Shown here piece by piece: positions 38,454-49,914 of a DNA stretch of 64,000 nt. The translations under genes were made by a program, and so were the position numbers. Location: the NCBI GenBank assembly GCA_007994965.1, contig VOPW01000001.1, positions 2,976,001-3,040,000 of the forward strand. The letters are read 5' to 3'. The stretch is from Piscinibacter aquaticus (GTDB taxonomy: Bacteria; Pseudomonadota; Gammaproteobacteria; Burkholderiales; Burkholderiaceae_C). The notes under the pieces are model-generated. The model was not told the DNA's origin. It made no database searches and was given only the letters and a program-made list of their open reading frames with translations. The first letter of the stretch is position 1, and the number at the start of each line of letters is the position of its first letter.

Positions 38454-38940
38454 ATGGTCGCATCCACCGTCCGCCCCATTCCCGCCGACATGCACTCGCT
38501 GACGCCGCACCTCGTGTGCGACGGCGCCGCTGCCGCGATCGACTTCTACAAGGCCGCCTTCGGCGCCATCGAGGCCGGCCGCCTGCCCCACGCCCGACGG
38601 CAAGCTGATGCACGCGATGGTGCGCATCGGCGATTCGGCGCTGATGCTGGTCGATGCCTTCCCGCAGATGGGCGCGCTCGACCCGAAGGCGCTGAAGGGC
38701 TCGCCCGTCACCATCCACCTCTACGTGACCGACGTCGACGCGACGATGGCGCAGGCCGAGCGCGCCGGCGCCACCATCACGATGCCTGCGCAGGACATGT
38801 TCTGGGGCGACCGCTACGGCCAGCTGACCGATCCGTTCGGCCACCGCTGGTCGGTGGCCACGCACGTGCAGGACCTGACGCCCGAGCAGATGCAGGCCAA
38901 CCTGGCCGCGCTGCCGCCGGCGCCCGACTGCGGTCGCTAG
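38454..38940 (+). CDS. VOC-family protein (PhnB-like glyoxalase superfamily), frameshifted
   Basis: About 161 residues. The N-terminus MVASTVRPIPADMHSLTPHL and the segment AAAIDFYKAAFGAIEAGRLP are followed by a break near 38592 (an extra base). The second half has GSPVTIHLYVTDVDATMAQA, MFWGDRYGQLTDPFGHRWSV and ATHVQDLTPEQMQAN. This arrangement is typical of PhnB-type VOC proteins annotated in many proteobacteria; their substrate is generally unknown. Its stop codon overlaps the stop of the convergent molybdenum hydroxylase large subunit gene. Confidence 0.82.
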
Positions 38941-41350
38941 ATCTTCTTCAGCGCGCGCAGGATCTTCTCCGGCGTGATCGGCTGCGAGGCGACGCGCGCG
39001 CCGAAGGGCGCGAGCGCGTCGTTGATCGCATTCATCACCGCGCCGGGCGCGCCCGCGGTGCCCGCCTCGCCGGCGCCCTTGGCGCCGAGCTGCGAGCTGC
39101 GCGTGGGCGACTGCACGTGAGAGACGACGATGTCCGGCATCTCGCCGGCCATCGGCACGAGGTAGTCGGCCATGTTGCCGTTCTTCAGCGTGCCGTCCTC
39201 GCTGTACAGGCACTCCTCGAACAGCGCGCCGCCGATGCCCTGCACGATCGCGCCGCGCATCTGCTCGTCCACCAGCATCGGGTTGATGACGCGGCCGCAG
39301 TCTTCCACCGCCCAGTGCTTGAGCAGCTTCACGAAGCCGGTGTCGACATCGACCTCGACATGGCTGACCTGCACGCCGTTGGTGAAGATGAACGGGTAGT
39401 CGCGCTGCGCATAGTGGCGCGTGACCATCAGCTCGGGCGTGAACTCCTTGGGCAGCGTGTCGCTGCGGAAGTAGGCGATGCGGCCGAGTTCGGCGAGCTC
39501 GAGCACCCGCTCGTTGGTGCGCGCATCGACGATCGCACCGCGGAAGACCTTCAGCTCCTGGCGATCGCGCTTGAGGATGGCCTCGGCCACTGCGAGGATG
39601 TTCTCGCGCAGCACGGCCGGCCTGCAGCACCGCCTCGCCCCTATGCCGGCGCCGCGCGAAGCCCAGGTGCCGCCGCCGTAGGGCGTGGTGTCGGTGTCGC
39701 CGGTGACCACGCGCACGCGGTCGATCGAGACACCCACCGCATCGGCGGCGATCTGCGCGAACACCGCTTCCGCGCCCTGGCCCTGCTCGCCGACGCTGCT
39801 GCTCACCGTCAGCACGCCGGTCGGCTCCAGGCGCAGCGTGGCGCCGTCCTGGCTGGCGATGCGCGCGCCGCCGACGCCGTAGAACGCCGCGCTCGGGTTG
39901 GTCAACTCGATCAGCGCGGCCACGCCGATGCCGCGGTAGATGCCCTTCTTGCGAAGCTCGGCCTGCTCGGCGCGCAGCGCGTCGTAGTCGCACACGCGCT
40001 TCGCTTCGCGCAGGCAGGCCTCGTGCGACAGCACTTCCAGCTTGATGCCGGAGGCGCCGGTGGCCGGGTAGGCGTCGTCGGGGATCACGTTCATCTGCCG
40101 GAAGGCGATCGGGTCCATGCCGAGCATCAAAGCCACGCCGTCGACCAGCGCCTCGGTGATCGCGCAGGCGATCGGGTGGCCCACGCCGCGGTACTGGCAG
40201 GTGGGCACCTTGTTCTGGAACACCACCTTCAGGTGCGCGCGGTAGGCCTTTGTGCTTGTAGGGGCCCACCGGTCAGGTTGACGACACGGTTGCCCTCGAT
40301 GCCGCTGGTGCGCGGAAACATCGAGAACGGGCCGATGCCGGTCAGGTCGTCGATCTCGAAGGCGAGGATCTCGCCGGCCTTCGTCGCGGCGATGCGCGCC
40401 TTGATGCGGTGCTCGCGGGCGTGGATGTCGGAGACGAAGCTCTCCAGCCGGTCGGCGACGAACTTCACCGGCCGCTGCAGCAGGATGGCCAGCGCCACGG
40501 TGGCGAAGTCGTCCGGATAGGCGTGCACCTTGATGCCGAAGCTGCCGCCGACGTCGCGGCAGATCACGCGCACCTGCGACTCCTGCAGATCGAACTGCCG
40601 GCAGTACAGGTCCTGCATCATATGCGGGGCCTGGAACGAGTGGTAGACGGTCAGCTTCTGGTCACCCGGGTTCCAGTCGGCGATCTGGCAGCGCGGTTCC
40701 AGCGTCACGCCAGTGTGGCGGCCGAACTGGTAGGTCTCCTCGAACACCACCGCATCGGGCCGCGCGAAGGCCTCGTCGACGCCGCCGGTGTCCAGCGATC
40801 GCGTGAAGCACAGGTTGTCGCCGAGCTCGGGGTGGATCAGCGGTGTGGCGGGGTCGAGCGCGGTCTCGGTGTCGAGCACCGCGGGCAGCGATTCCCACTC
40901 CACCTCCAGCAGCGCGAGCGCGTCTTCGGCGATCGCACGCGTCTCGGCGACGATCGCCACCACCGGCTCGCCGTGCCCGGTGGCGCGCTCGATCGCCATC
41001 GGGTACTGCGGCGCACTCTTGATGCCAGCCGGGTGCGCCAGCGTGGCGACCCACGGCTTGCAGATCTCGGCGATCTCGCTGCCCACCACCACGGCGATCA
41101 CGCCCGGGTGCGCCTGCGCCGCGGCGCGCTCGATGCGCGTGATGCGCATGTGCGCCACCGGCGAGCGCCAGAAGACCACGTGCGCCGGGCGCGGCAGCTC
41201 GATGTCGTCGATGTACTGGCCGCGGCCCTGCGTGAGCCGCCGCACGCCTTCGCGCGGAATCGCCACGCCGATGTGGCGCTGGTCTTCGGTGACGGCCGGC
41301 AGGTCGGTGCCGAGGTCACGGCGGGTCGGGATCTCGGTCGGGTGGTTCAT
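38937..41350 (-). CDS. Molybdenum hydroxylase large subunit (xanthine dehydrogenase/CoxL family), frameshifted
   Basis: About 805 residues starting MNHPTEIPTRRDLGTDLPAV. The N-terminal domain has RLTQGRGQYIDDIELPRPAH. The molybdopterin region has QAPHMMQDLYCRQFDL, CRDVGGSFGIKVHAYPDDF, the active-site loop CQYRGVGHPIACAITEALVD and the C-terminal catalytic glutamate in GAKGAGEAGTAGAPGAV. The loop differs from AYRCSFR of form I CO dehydrogenase and from AYRGAGR of form II-like enzymes, so CO is unlikely as substrate. Breaks fall near 40262, 40250, 39642 and 39620. It is the last gene of an M-S-L operon and overlaps the small subunit gene by ATGA. Confidence 0.88.
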
Positions 41351-41874
41351 GCGCGGGCCTCCACCGGCTCGTCGGCGAAGCGGCCGGCCTTCTGCTGCTC
41401 CAGCACCGCGCACACCGCATCGACGATCGCGTGGTAGCCGGTGCAGCGGCAGTAGTTGCCGCTCATCCATTCGCGCACCTCTTCGCGCTCGGCATCGGGA
41501 TGCAGTTCGACGAGCTCCAGCGCCGCCATCAGCATGCCCGGCGTGCAGTAGCCGCACTGCAGCGCGTTGTGCTCGACGAAGGCGTCCTGCAGCGCCTTCA
41601 GCCGCCTGCTCGGGTTCGGCGTCTCGACCGTGTCGACACGGTGGCCGTCGGCCTGCGCCGCCAGCACCAGGCAGCCGCGCACCACCACGGCCGTCGAGCT
41701 TGACGGTGCACGCACCGCACACACCGTGTTCGCAGCCGAGGTGCGAGCCCTTCAGCCCGCAGTCCTCACGCAGGAAATCGACCGGTGCTTGCGGCACTCG
41801 ACCTCGCGCACCAGCGGCGTGCCGTTGACCGTCACGCGCACACGGCGGGTCGGGGCATCGGTGGGCGTCTTCAT
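41347..41874 (-). CDS. Molybdenum hydroxylase 2Fe-2S small subunit, with compensating frameshifts
   Basis: About 175 residues starting MKTPTDAPTRRVRVTVNGTP. The plant-type cluster is in GCEHGVCGACTVKLDG. The second, helical cluster domain has NALQCGYCTPGMLMAALEL and GNYCRCTGYHAIVDAV. All eight cluster cysteines are present after joining frames near 41790 and 41690. The subunit passes electrons from the molybdenum site to FAD. It overlaps the medium subunit upstream and the large subunit downstream, each by ATGA. Confidence 0.88.
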
Positions 41875-42735
41875 CGTGTCTCCTCGATCAGGCGCGCCAC
41901 CGCGCGGCGCATCAGCGTTGCGGCGAGCTGCTTCTTCGCGGCCACCGAATGCGTCAGGTCCTCGAAGGGGTCGAGCTCGGCGCGCAGCGCCGCGTCGGCT
42001 GCGGCCGGGCGTGCATCGTCGACGGCGCCGCCCTGCAGCGCGGCCTCGGCCTTCACGGCGCGAACCGGGCGGTCGCCAAGGCTGAGGAAGACGAGGCGGA
42101 TGTCGCCCAGCGCGCGGCCGCTCACCCTGGCACGCGCCGCGAGGCCGGCCACCGCATAGTCGCCGTGGCGGCGCGAAAGCTCGCTGAAATCCTGCCGAAC
42201 GCCTTCGGCCTTGACCGGAATCTCGCAGGCCTTGAGCAGTTCGCCCGGCTGAATCGCCGTGGTGTACAGGCCCTGGAAGAAGTCGGCGGCCTTGACGCGC
42301 CGCTCGCCCTTCGCGCCGGCGATCACCAGAGTGGCATCGAGCGCCACCGCGCAGGCCGGCCACTCGGCCGCCGGGTCGGCATAGGCCAGCGCGCCGCCGA
42401 AGGTGCCGAGGTTGCGGATCGCGCGGTGGCCGATGTGCGGTGCGGCCTGCGTGAGCAGCGGCGCATGCTGCGCGACGACCGGCGAGGCCTCGACCTCGCT
42501 GTGGCGGGTCAGCGCGCCGATGCGCAGCGTGCCACCCTCCACCGCGATGCCGCGCCGGGGCGTCGAAGCCGGCGATGTCCACCAGCAGCGCCGGTTGCGA
42601 GAGGCGCATGTTCAGCGTGGCCAGCAGGGTCTGCCCGCCGGCGATCACGCGCGCGTCGTCGCCGTGCTTCGCCAGCAGCTCGAAGGCGTGCTGAGGCGAA
42701 TCGGCGCGGATGTAGTCGAAGGCCGGCGATTTCAT
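41871..42735 (-). CDS. Molybdenum hydroxylase FAD-binding medium subunit, frameshifted
   Basis: About 287 residues starting MKSPAFDYIRADSPQHAFEL. The FAD-binding motifs are DDARVIAGGQTLLATLNMRL and, after a break near 42555, HRAIRNLGTFGGALAYADPA. The C-terminal domain of CO-dehydrogenase flavoprotein type ends AVARLIEETR. First gene of the M-S-L operon; the start lies 82 nt from the divergent TetR gene. Confidence 0.88.
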
Positions 42736-42776
42736 CGGGTCGGGCTCGCCTCGCTAGGGTTTGTCGGGATTGGGCG

Positions 42777-42798
42777 TTGTTGACCACCCGCTCAACAA
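42777..42798. promoter_or_regulatory. Perfect inverted repeat, probable TetR operator
   Basis: TTGTTGA-N8-TCAACAA is a perfect 7+7 inverted repeat centred between the molybdenum hydroxylase operon (start 42735, reverse) and the TetR gene (start 42818, forward). Size, symmetry and position fit a TetR-family operator controlling both directions. It is also distinctly more AT-rich than its surroundings. Confidence 0.65.
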
Positions 42799-42817
42799 TT
42801 TCCGTCGAGTTGAGCAG

Positions 42818-43494
42818 ATGGTCAATACGGAAGAAACCCGGAAAGACGCCGCCCCCGCGCGGCGCCGCCTCGATGCGCGCGAACGCGAGCGGCAGATCAT
42901 CGAAGGCGCGGTGGAGTTCTTCGCGCGCCGCGGGCTCGATGCGCAGATGCGCGAGCTCGCCGCCGAGCTCGGCATCGCGCACACGCTGCTGTACCACTAC
43001 TTCCCGACCAAGCGTCAGCTGATCGAGCGCGTCTACGAGGAGACCATCGCCGGCCGCTGGGATCCGAAGTGGGAAGCGCTGCTCGACGACAGCTCGATCG
43101 GCGTCGAGGACAAGCTGCACGCCTTCTACCGCGAATACCTGCCCGCCATCCTCACGCCGAGTGGCTGCGCACGCTGGTGCACTCGGGCCTGTCCGACGGC
43201 CTGATCCCGACACGCTATTTCGCGCTGGTGCGCGAGAAGCTGTTCCCGCGGCTGATCCGCGAATCGCGCCGCCATGCCGGCAGCCGCTCGCGCGCCAAGG
43301 CCACGCCGCGCGAGGAGGCGGCCTTGATGGGCCTGCACGGCGGGCTGATCTACCAGCTCGGCATCTGGCCGCTGATCTACCAGCAGCATTTCAGCGGGCA
43401 GGACGATCCCGCCTTGATCGACACCTTCATCCGCGACCGCATCCGCGGCTACCTCGCGCAGGTGCACGAGTTCGTGCCGGCGCCGCGGCGCTGA
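42818..43494 (+). CDS. TetR-family transcriptional regulator, frameshifted
   Basis: About 225 residues starting MVNTEETRKDAAPARRRLDA. The DNA-binding domain is RQIIEGAVEFFARRGLDAQM, followed by the helix-turn-helix LAAELGIAHTLLYHYFPTKR. A break near 43160 leads into the ligand-binding domain (HSGLSDGLIPTRYFALVREK) and the ending VHEFVPAPRR. An in-frame ATG at 42761 would overlap the operator and is less likely. It probably represses the divergent hydroxylase operon and perhaps its own downstream VOC, monooxygenase and transporter genes until a substrate or intermediate binds. Confidence 0.87.
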
Positions 43495-43512
43495 CGGCTC
43501 AGGAGACATCAC

Positions 43513-43959
43513 ATGGGCATCTCGCTGAACCACTTCTCGATCCGCACCGTCGACCTCGACGCCTGCGAACGCTTCTACTGCGGGCTGCTCGGCCTGAAGA
43601 AGGGACCGCGCCCGCCCTTTCCCTTCCCCGGCCTGTGGCTCTATGCCGGCGAGACCGACAAGTACGACAACGCCGCGGTGCACATCATCGGCATCGACCG
43701 CAACGACCCCGAGGGCCTGAAGAAGTACCTCGGCGACCGCGACGAGACCAGCCTGACCGGCAGCGGCGCGGTGGACCACGTGGCCTTCTTCGCCACCGGG
43801 CTGAAGGAGACGCTCGACAGGCTGAAGGCCCACGGCATCGAAGGCCGCGAGCGCACCGTGCCGCTGCTGGGCCTGCACCAGGTCTTCATCGACGATCCGA
43901 ACGGCATCGTCGTCGAGCTCAATTTCCCGGCGGCCGAGAAGGCCGCGCTCGGCGGCTGA
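43513..43959 (+). CDS. VOC-family (glyoxalase/extradiol-type) enzyme of the catabolic cluster
   Basis: An intact gene of 148 residues with two beta-alpha-beta-beta-beta halves. The first metal-ligand position is the histidine in ISLNHFSIRTVDLDACERFY. Further ligand positions lie in GAVDHVAFFATGLKETLD and in VFIDDPNGIVVELNF, giving a His-His-Glu set typical of glyoxalase-like enzymes. It starts 18 nt after the TetR stop and ends 7 nt before the monooxygenase gene, so all are one transcript. It may act as an isomerase, lyase or dioxygenase on the monooxygenase product. Confidence 0.82.
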   Translation: MGISLNHFSIRTVDLDACERFYCGLLGLKKGPRPPFPFPGLWLYAGETDKYDNAAVHIIGIDRNDPEGLKKYLGDRDETSLTGSGAVDHVAFFATGLKETLDRLKAHGIEGRERTVPLLGLHQVFIDDPNGIVVELNFPAAEKAALGG

Positions 43960-43966
43960 GTCCGGC

Positions 43967-45207
43967 ATGGCACGCATCCTCGTCAGCGGCGGATCGCTCG
44001 GCGGCCTGATGGCCGCCAATGCGCTGCTGCGCGCGGGGCACGACGTGACGGTGCTGGAACGCTCGCCGCGTTCGCTCGAGGGCCGCGGTGCCGGCATCGT
44101 CACGCACGAGAACCTGCGCGAAGCGCTGCGCCAGTGCGGTGCGGTGGTCGACGAGACCCTCGGCGTGCCGGTGGCCTCGCGCGTGGTGCTGAATGCGGCG
44201 GGCGAGGCCGAGTGCCGCTGGGAGCACCCTCAGGTGCTCACCTCCTGGGGCCGGCTCTATGCGCTGCTGCGCGCCGCACTGCCGGCGGCGAACCACCGCC
44301 TCGGCGCGGCGGTGGCCGGCGTCGAGCAGAGCGAGACCGGCGTGCGCGTGCGACTGGCCAGCGGCGAGTCGCTGGCTGCCGATCTGCTCGTGGCGGCCGA
44401 CGGCATCCGCTCGACGATCCGCGCGCAGCTCGCGCCGGCCGTGCAGCCGCAGTACGCCGGCTACATCGCTGGCGGCGCGGCGTGTGCGACGAGGCGAGCC
44501 TGTCGCGCCGCACGCGCGAGACGCTGTTCGACCACTTCGGCTTCGGACTGCCCGAAGGCGAGCAGATGATCGGCTACCCGGTGGCCGGCGCCGACGACAG
44601 CGTGGCACGCGGCCAGCGGCGCTGGAACTTCGTCTGGTACCGGCCGGTGGCCCCGGGCGCCGAGCTCGCCGCGATGCTGACCGACGCCGACGGCGTGCAC
44701 CACCCCGACGGCATCGCGCCGCAGCAGGTGTCGTGGCGGCACATCGCGGCGATGCGCCAGGCCGCGCGCGACAAGCTCGCGCCGCAATTCGCCGAGATCG
44801 CCGAGAAGACGGCCGTGCCCTTCCTGCAGCCGATCTACGACTTGGTCTCCACCGACATCGCCTTCGGCCGCGTGGCCCTGCTCGGCGACGCTGCCTTCGT
44901 CGCGCGGCCGCACGTCGGCATGGGCGTGGCCAAGGCCGGCGACGACGCGATGGTGCTCACCCGCTGCATCGACGAGCTCGGCGCCACGCCGGCCGCACTG
45001 CGCCGCTATGCGCAACTGCGCCAGCCGGTGTGCGCGGGCGTGGTGCAGCGCGCGCGGCGGCTGGGCGCCTACATGGAAGCGCAGCAGCGCGGCGCCGCCG
45101 TGATGCGCAGTGCCGACGAGGTGATGCGCCAGACGGCGATCGACCCGTCGCTGTTCGAACCCGAGCCACCGATCGAGACATCGAAGCCACAGGCCGCCAG
45201 AGCCTGA
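43967..45207 (+). CDS. FAD-dependent aromatic monooxygenase (PHBH type), frameshifted
   Basis: About 413 residues. The FAD-binding beta-alpha-beta motif is ILVSGGSLGGLMAANALLRA, followed by VTVLERSPRSLEGRGAGI, the middle motif LLVAADGIRSTIR, and LLGDAAFVARPHVGMGVAKA near the C-terminus. A break near 44478 separates the halves. This is a class A flavoprotein hydroxylase, resembling enzymes that hydroxylate dihydroxypyridine or salicylate-like rings, but the substrate is not certain. Its place beside a molybdenum hydroxylase resembles pathways where the latter first hydroxylates an N-heterocycle. Confidence 0.87.
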
Positions 45208-45235
45208 TCCATCCACCCAGCCAGGAGACAAGCCC

Positions 45236-46476
45236 ATGAGCCAGACCCCCGCGAACCTCCGCCGCCGCCGCATCGTGATGGCCGGCACCGCCATGGCCAC
45301 CGCCCCGGCGCTGTTCAACATCGCGCGTGCCCAGGCCGGCACGATCAAGATCGGTTTCCCGGTGCCGCTGACCGGCGCCTTCAGCGCCGAGGCGCAGGAT
45401 CAGGTGCGCGCCGCCGAGCTGGCCGTGAAGGAGTGGAATGCCGCCGGCGGCCACAAGGGCCAGCTGTGCGAGCTGCTGGTGCGCGACGACAAGCTCAACC
45501 CGGGCGAGGCTGCCACGCGCACGCTGGAGCTGATCGAGAAGGACAAGGTCAACTTCATCGTCGGCTCGCTGTCGGCGGCGACGCAGCTGTCGATCAACGC
45601 CGTCACGCGCGAGCGCAAGGTGCTGTTCAACAGCATCAGCCAGAGCGACGCGATCAACGAGGCCAAGGACTGGAGCCTCTACACCTTCCACGAGGCGCTG
45701 AACCCGCACCTCACCGCCGGCGCGGTGGGCCGCTATGCCTTCCCGAAGTTCGGCAAGAAGGTGGTCTACCTGACCGCCGACTACGCCTACGGCCACGAGA
45801 TGGTGCGCGGCTTCCAGCGCGCCGGTGCGGCGCTGGGCGTGCAGACGCTGGCCGACATCCGCCACCCGCTGGGCGCGGCCGACTACTCGGCCTTCCTGCC
45901 GCGCATCCAGGCGCTCAAGCCCGACATCCTGGTGCTGTGCAACTTCGGCCGTGACCGGTCAACTCCGCCAAGCAGGCCACCGACTTCGGCCTCAAGCAGG
46001 GCACCAAGATCATCGCGCCGGTGCTGCTGTTCACCTCGCGCACGGCCGGCGGCGCCGATGCCTTCGAGGGCATCCTCGGCGGCACCAGCTACTACTGGGG
46101 CATGGAAGACAAGATCCCCAGCGCGAAGAAGTTCAACGACGCCTTCCGCAAGGCCTACAACGGCGCCGTGCCGAGCGACTACGGCGCGCTGGGCTATGCC
46201 GGCATCCGCTCGGTGCTGCAGGCGGTGAAGGACTCGGATGCGACCGACTCGACGCGCGTGTCGATCGCGCTGCGCCAGCTCAAGTACGACTGGTACAAGG
46301 GCCCGCAGTTCTATCGCAAGTGCGACCACCAGTCGGTGCAGAGCGTGGTGATCGTCGAGAGCAAGAGCAAGGGCATGAAGGACAAGAACGACGTCTTCAA
46401 CGTGCTCTCGATCGAGGCCGCCGACGAGAAGAATCTCCGCACCTGCGAGGAGATGGGCCACAAGGTGACGACCTGA
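45236..46476 (+). CDS. Branched-chain-type ABC transporter substrate-binding protein, frameshifted
   Basis: About 413 residues. The signal region has a twin-arginine-like RRRRIVMAGTAMATAPALF and cleavage near ARAQA. The periplasmic binding domain begins TIKIGFPVPLTGAFSAEAQD and includes VNFIVGSLSAATQLSINAVT and KVVYLTADYAYGHEMVRGFQ. After a break near 45958 come IIAPVLLFTSRTAGGADAFE and a C-terminal disulfide-type pair. Family members bind amino acids, but many bind aromatic acids or amides. It is the first gene of a full Liv-type importer. Twin-arginine export is possible. Confidence 0.87.
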
Positions 46477-46489
46477 TCGCCGCCGCCCG

Positions 46490-47369
46490 ATGGAAATCAC
46501 CCCTCGCTGCTGGCCCTGCAGCTGGTCACCGGCATCGCGCTCGGCGCGGTGTATGCGCTGCTGGCCATCGGCCTGAGCCTGATCTTCGGCATGCTGACCG
46601 TGGTGAACTTCGCCCATGGCGCGTTCTTCATGGTCGGCGCCTTCATCGGGCTGTACTTCCTCGGGCTGACCGGCAACTTCTGGTTCAGCCTCGTGCTCAC
46701 GCCGCTGGTGGTGGGCGCGATCGGGCTCGTCACCGAGCGCTTCATCGTGCGCCCGCTGTACGGCCGCGGCATCGACTACCCGCTGCTGCTGACCTTCGGC
46801 CTGTCGTGGGTGCTGATCGAGGCGATGCGGGTGATGTTCGGCATCGAGGGCCTGCCGTCGTCGACGCCGCCGGAGCTGCGCGGCGCGGTGGACCTCGGCT
46901 TCGGCTACTTCCCGAAATACCGGCTGTTCCTGATCCTCGCCACCGCGGTGATCGTGCTGGCGCTGTGGCTGTTCCTCGAGAAGACGCGCTACGGCCTGAT
47001 CGTGCGCGCCGGCAGCCGCGACGGCGAGATCTGCAAGGTGCTGGGCATCGACATCGCGCGGGTCTGGCTGGTGGTGTTCGGCATCGGCACCGGCATCGCC
47101 GGGCTGTCGGGCGTGTGCTGGCGCCCACGCGGGCGGTCAATCCGGAGATGGGCATCCACGTGCTGGCCGAGAGCTTCGTCGTCACGGTCGTCGGCGGCAT
47201 GGGCTCGCTGCCCGGCGCGGTGCTGGCCGGGCTGCTGGTGGGCATCGTGTTCTCGCTCACGTCGCTCTTCGCACCCGATCTGGCCGAGCTGTCGATCTTC
47301 GTGCTGATGGCGGTGGTGCTGCTGATCCGCCCGCAGGGGTTCTTCGGCAAGAAGGGGCTGATGTCGTGA
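46490..47369 (+). CDS. livH: ABC transporter permease, LivH type, frameshifted
   Basis: About 293 residues. The ATG at 46490 needs a one-base correction in the CCCC run near 46497 to enter the main frame SLLALQLVTGIALGAVYALL. Conserved LivH segments are LSLIFGMLTVVNFAHGAFFM, YGRGIDYPLLLTFGLSWVLI and, after a break near 47120, FVVTVVGGMGSLPGAVLAGL. Eight or so membrane helices are visible. Overlaps livM (GTGA). It forms the inner-membrane channel with LivM. Confidence 0.87.
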
Positions 47370-48314
47370 GGCCGGCGCTCGACCTGATCCAGCGCCACCG
47401 GGTGGCGGCGGTGCTGCTGTTCCTGCTGGTGTTCCCGCTGCTGATGCCCTACCACGCGCTGGCCATCAACATCCTGCTGTTCGGCCTGTTCGCGGTCGGC
47501 TTCAATTTGCTGTTCGGCTACACCGGGCTGCTGTCGTTCGGCCACGCGGCCTTCCTCGGCGTGGGCAGCTACCTCACCGGCATCGCGATGGTGCACGGCG
47601 GCTGGCCGTGGTGGCTGGCGGTGGTGGCCGGCGTGGTGGCGGCGGGCGTGGCCGGCCTCGTGATCGGTTTCCTCGCCATCCGCACGCGCGGCATCTATTT
47701 CTCGATGGTCACGCTCGCGCTCGGCCAGATCGTCTACTACGCCTTCTACAAGGCCGAGCGATGGACCGGCGGCGAGAACGGCCTGCGCGGCATCCAGGTG
47801 CCGGAGATCCACCTCGGGCCCTTAGTGCTCGATTTCATCAACCCGGTCACCAAGTACTACGTGATCCTGGCCTTCGTGGCCGTGGCGCTGTGGTTCGTCT
47901 CGCGCATCCTCGCCTCGCCCTTCGGCGCGGTGATCGAGGCGGTGCGCGAGAACGACAAGCGCGCCGCCGCCTGCGGCTACGACGTGGCGCGCACCAAGCT
48001 GCTGGTGTTCGTGCTCGGCCGTGATCTGCGGCCTCGCGGGCGCCTTGCGAGCGCTGCACCTGTCGATCGTGCCGATCGATTCGCTGCACTACCTGCTGTC
48101 GGGCCGGGCGGTGATGATGTGCCTGCTCGGCGGCATGGGCACCTTCTTCGGGCCGTTCGTCGGCGCGGCGGTGTTCCTGACGCTCGAAGACGTGGCCACC
48201 GTCTTCACCAAGCACTGGATGGCCATCGTCGGCGCGGTGTTCATGGTCTTCGTGCTGTTCTTCCCGAGCGGCATCTGGGGCACGCTGGTGAAGAAGCTGG
48301 AGCGGGTGCGATGA
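47366..48314 (+). CDS. livM: ABC transporter permease, LivM type, frameshifted
   Basis: About 316 residues from a GTG at 47366 that overlaps the livH stop. Conserved segments are VGFNLLFGYTGLLSFGHAAF, RTRGIYFSMVTLALGQIVYY and GYDVARTKLLVFVL. After a break near 48020 comes GALRALHLSIVPIDSLHY, followed by MMCLLGGMGTFFGPFVGAAV. The ending is GTLVKKLERVR. Its stop overlaps the livG start (ATGA). Confidence 0.87.
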
Positions 48315-49061
48315 GCAGCGTTGCCACGCCGATCCTGGAGGTCGAAGGCGTCAGCATGCGCTTCGGCAAGTTCGTGGCGCTGAACAACGTGTCGACGAAG
48401 TTCGAGGCCGGCAAGCTCAGCGCCATCATCGGGCCCAACGGCGCCGGCAAGAGCACCTTCTTCAATGTGGTCAGCGGCGCCTTCCCGCCGTCCAGCGGCC
48501 GGCTCAAGTTCCAGGGCCGCGACATCACCGGCCTCGCGCAGCACGAGTTCGCGCGCATCGGCATCGCCAAGAGCTTCCAGATCACCAATGTCTTCAAGCA
48601 GCTCACCGCGCACGAGAACGTGCGGGTGGCCGCGCAGATGCGTTCGAGCCGCTATCAGCTGCTGACGCCGCGCGCGAAGATGCGCGCGCTGATCGACCGT
48701 GCGCACGAGCTGCTGGCGCGCGTGGGGCTCGCGCACGGCCGACCGGCCGGCCGCCGACCTCGCCCACGGCCAGCAGCGCGCGCTGGAGGTGGCGATGGCA
48801 CTCGCGGCCGAGCCGGTGCTGCTGCTGATGGACGAGCCCACCGCCGGCATGTCGCCGGAGGAGACCAAGGTGATGATGGACCTGATCGTGCAGCTCGCCG
48901 CCGAGCGCTCGGTCATCCTCGTCGAGCACAAGATGAAGCTGGTGATGGGCATCTGCGAGCGGCTGCTGGTGCTGCACCACGGCGAGTTCCTCGCCGAGGG
49001 CACGCCCGACGAGATCCGCGCCAACGCCGACGTGCGGCGCGTCTACCTGGGGCAGGGCTGA
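48311..49061 (+). CDS. livG: ABC transporter ATPase, LivG type, frameshifted
   Basis: About 250 residues. Walker A is GPNGAGKST in LSAIIGPNGAGKSTFFNVVS. The LivG-specific segment is ARIGIAKSFQITNVFKQLTA. After a break near 48745 come a degenerate signature region (LAHGQQRALEVAMALA), Walker B in VLLLMDEPTAGMSPEE, and the switch histidine in VILVEHKMKLVM. It powers import through LivHM together with LivF. The usual LSGGQ-like signature reads LAHGQQR, as is common in LivG. Confidence 0.88.
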
Positions 49062-49063
49062 GC

Positions 49064-49777
<714 letters not shown>

Positions 49778-49914
49778 CGGCGGGCGCACGGGGACGGTGA
49801 TCCGCCCGTGACGCGAACCACGCGAATGCAGGGGGAATTGTTACGGCACTCACCCAGTGTCATGTAACTGCCGCATGCTGGCATCCATGCGCCACGCATC
49901 CCCGAGGTGTTGAC
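49778..49914 (+). other. Intergenic region with an imperfect dyad (49840-49868)
   Basis: The 137-nt gap after livF contains nested inverted repeats: GTTAC at 49840 pairs with GTAAC at 49864, and inside it CACT pairs with AGTG across five bases. Just after livF, at about 49791-49815, a CACGGG/CCCGTG pair could form a weak terminator stem without a T-run. The dyad could be an operator for the small membrane protein gene or an RNA hairpin. Confidence 0.3.

Noticed and set aside
38937..42735. Aerobic CO dehydrogenase (coxMSL)
   Set aside because: Gene order matches, but the large-subunit loop is CQYRGVGHP rather than AYRCSFR, so CO oxidation is not supported.
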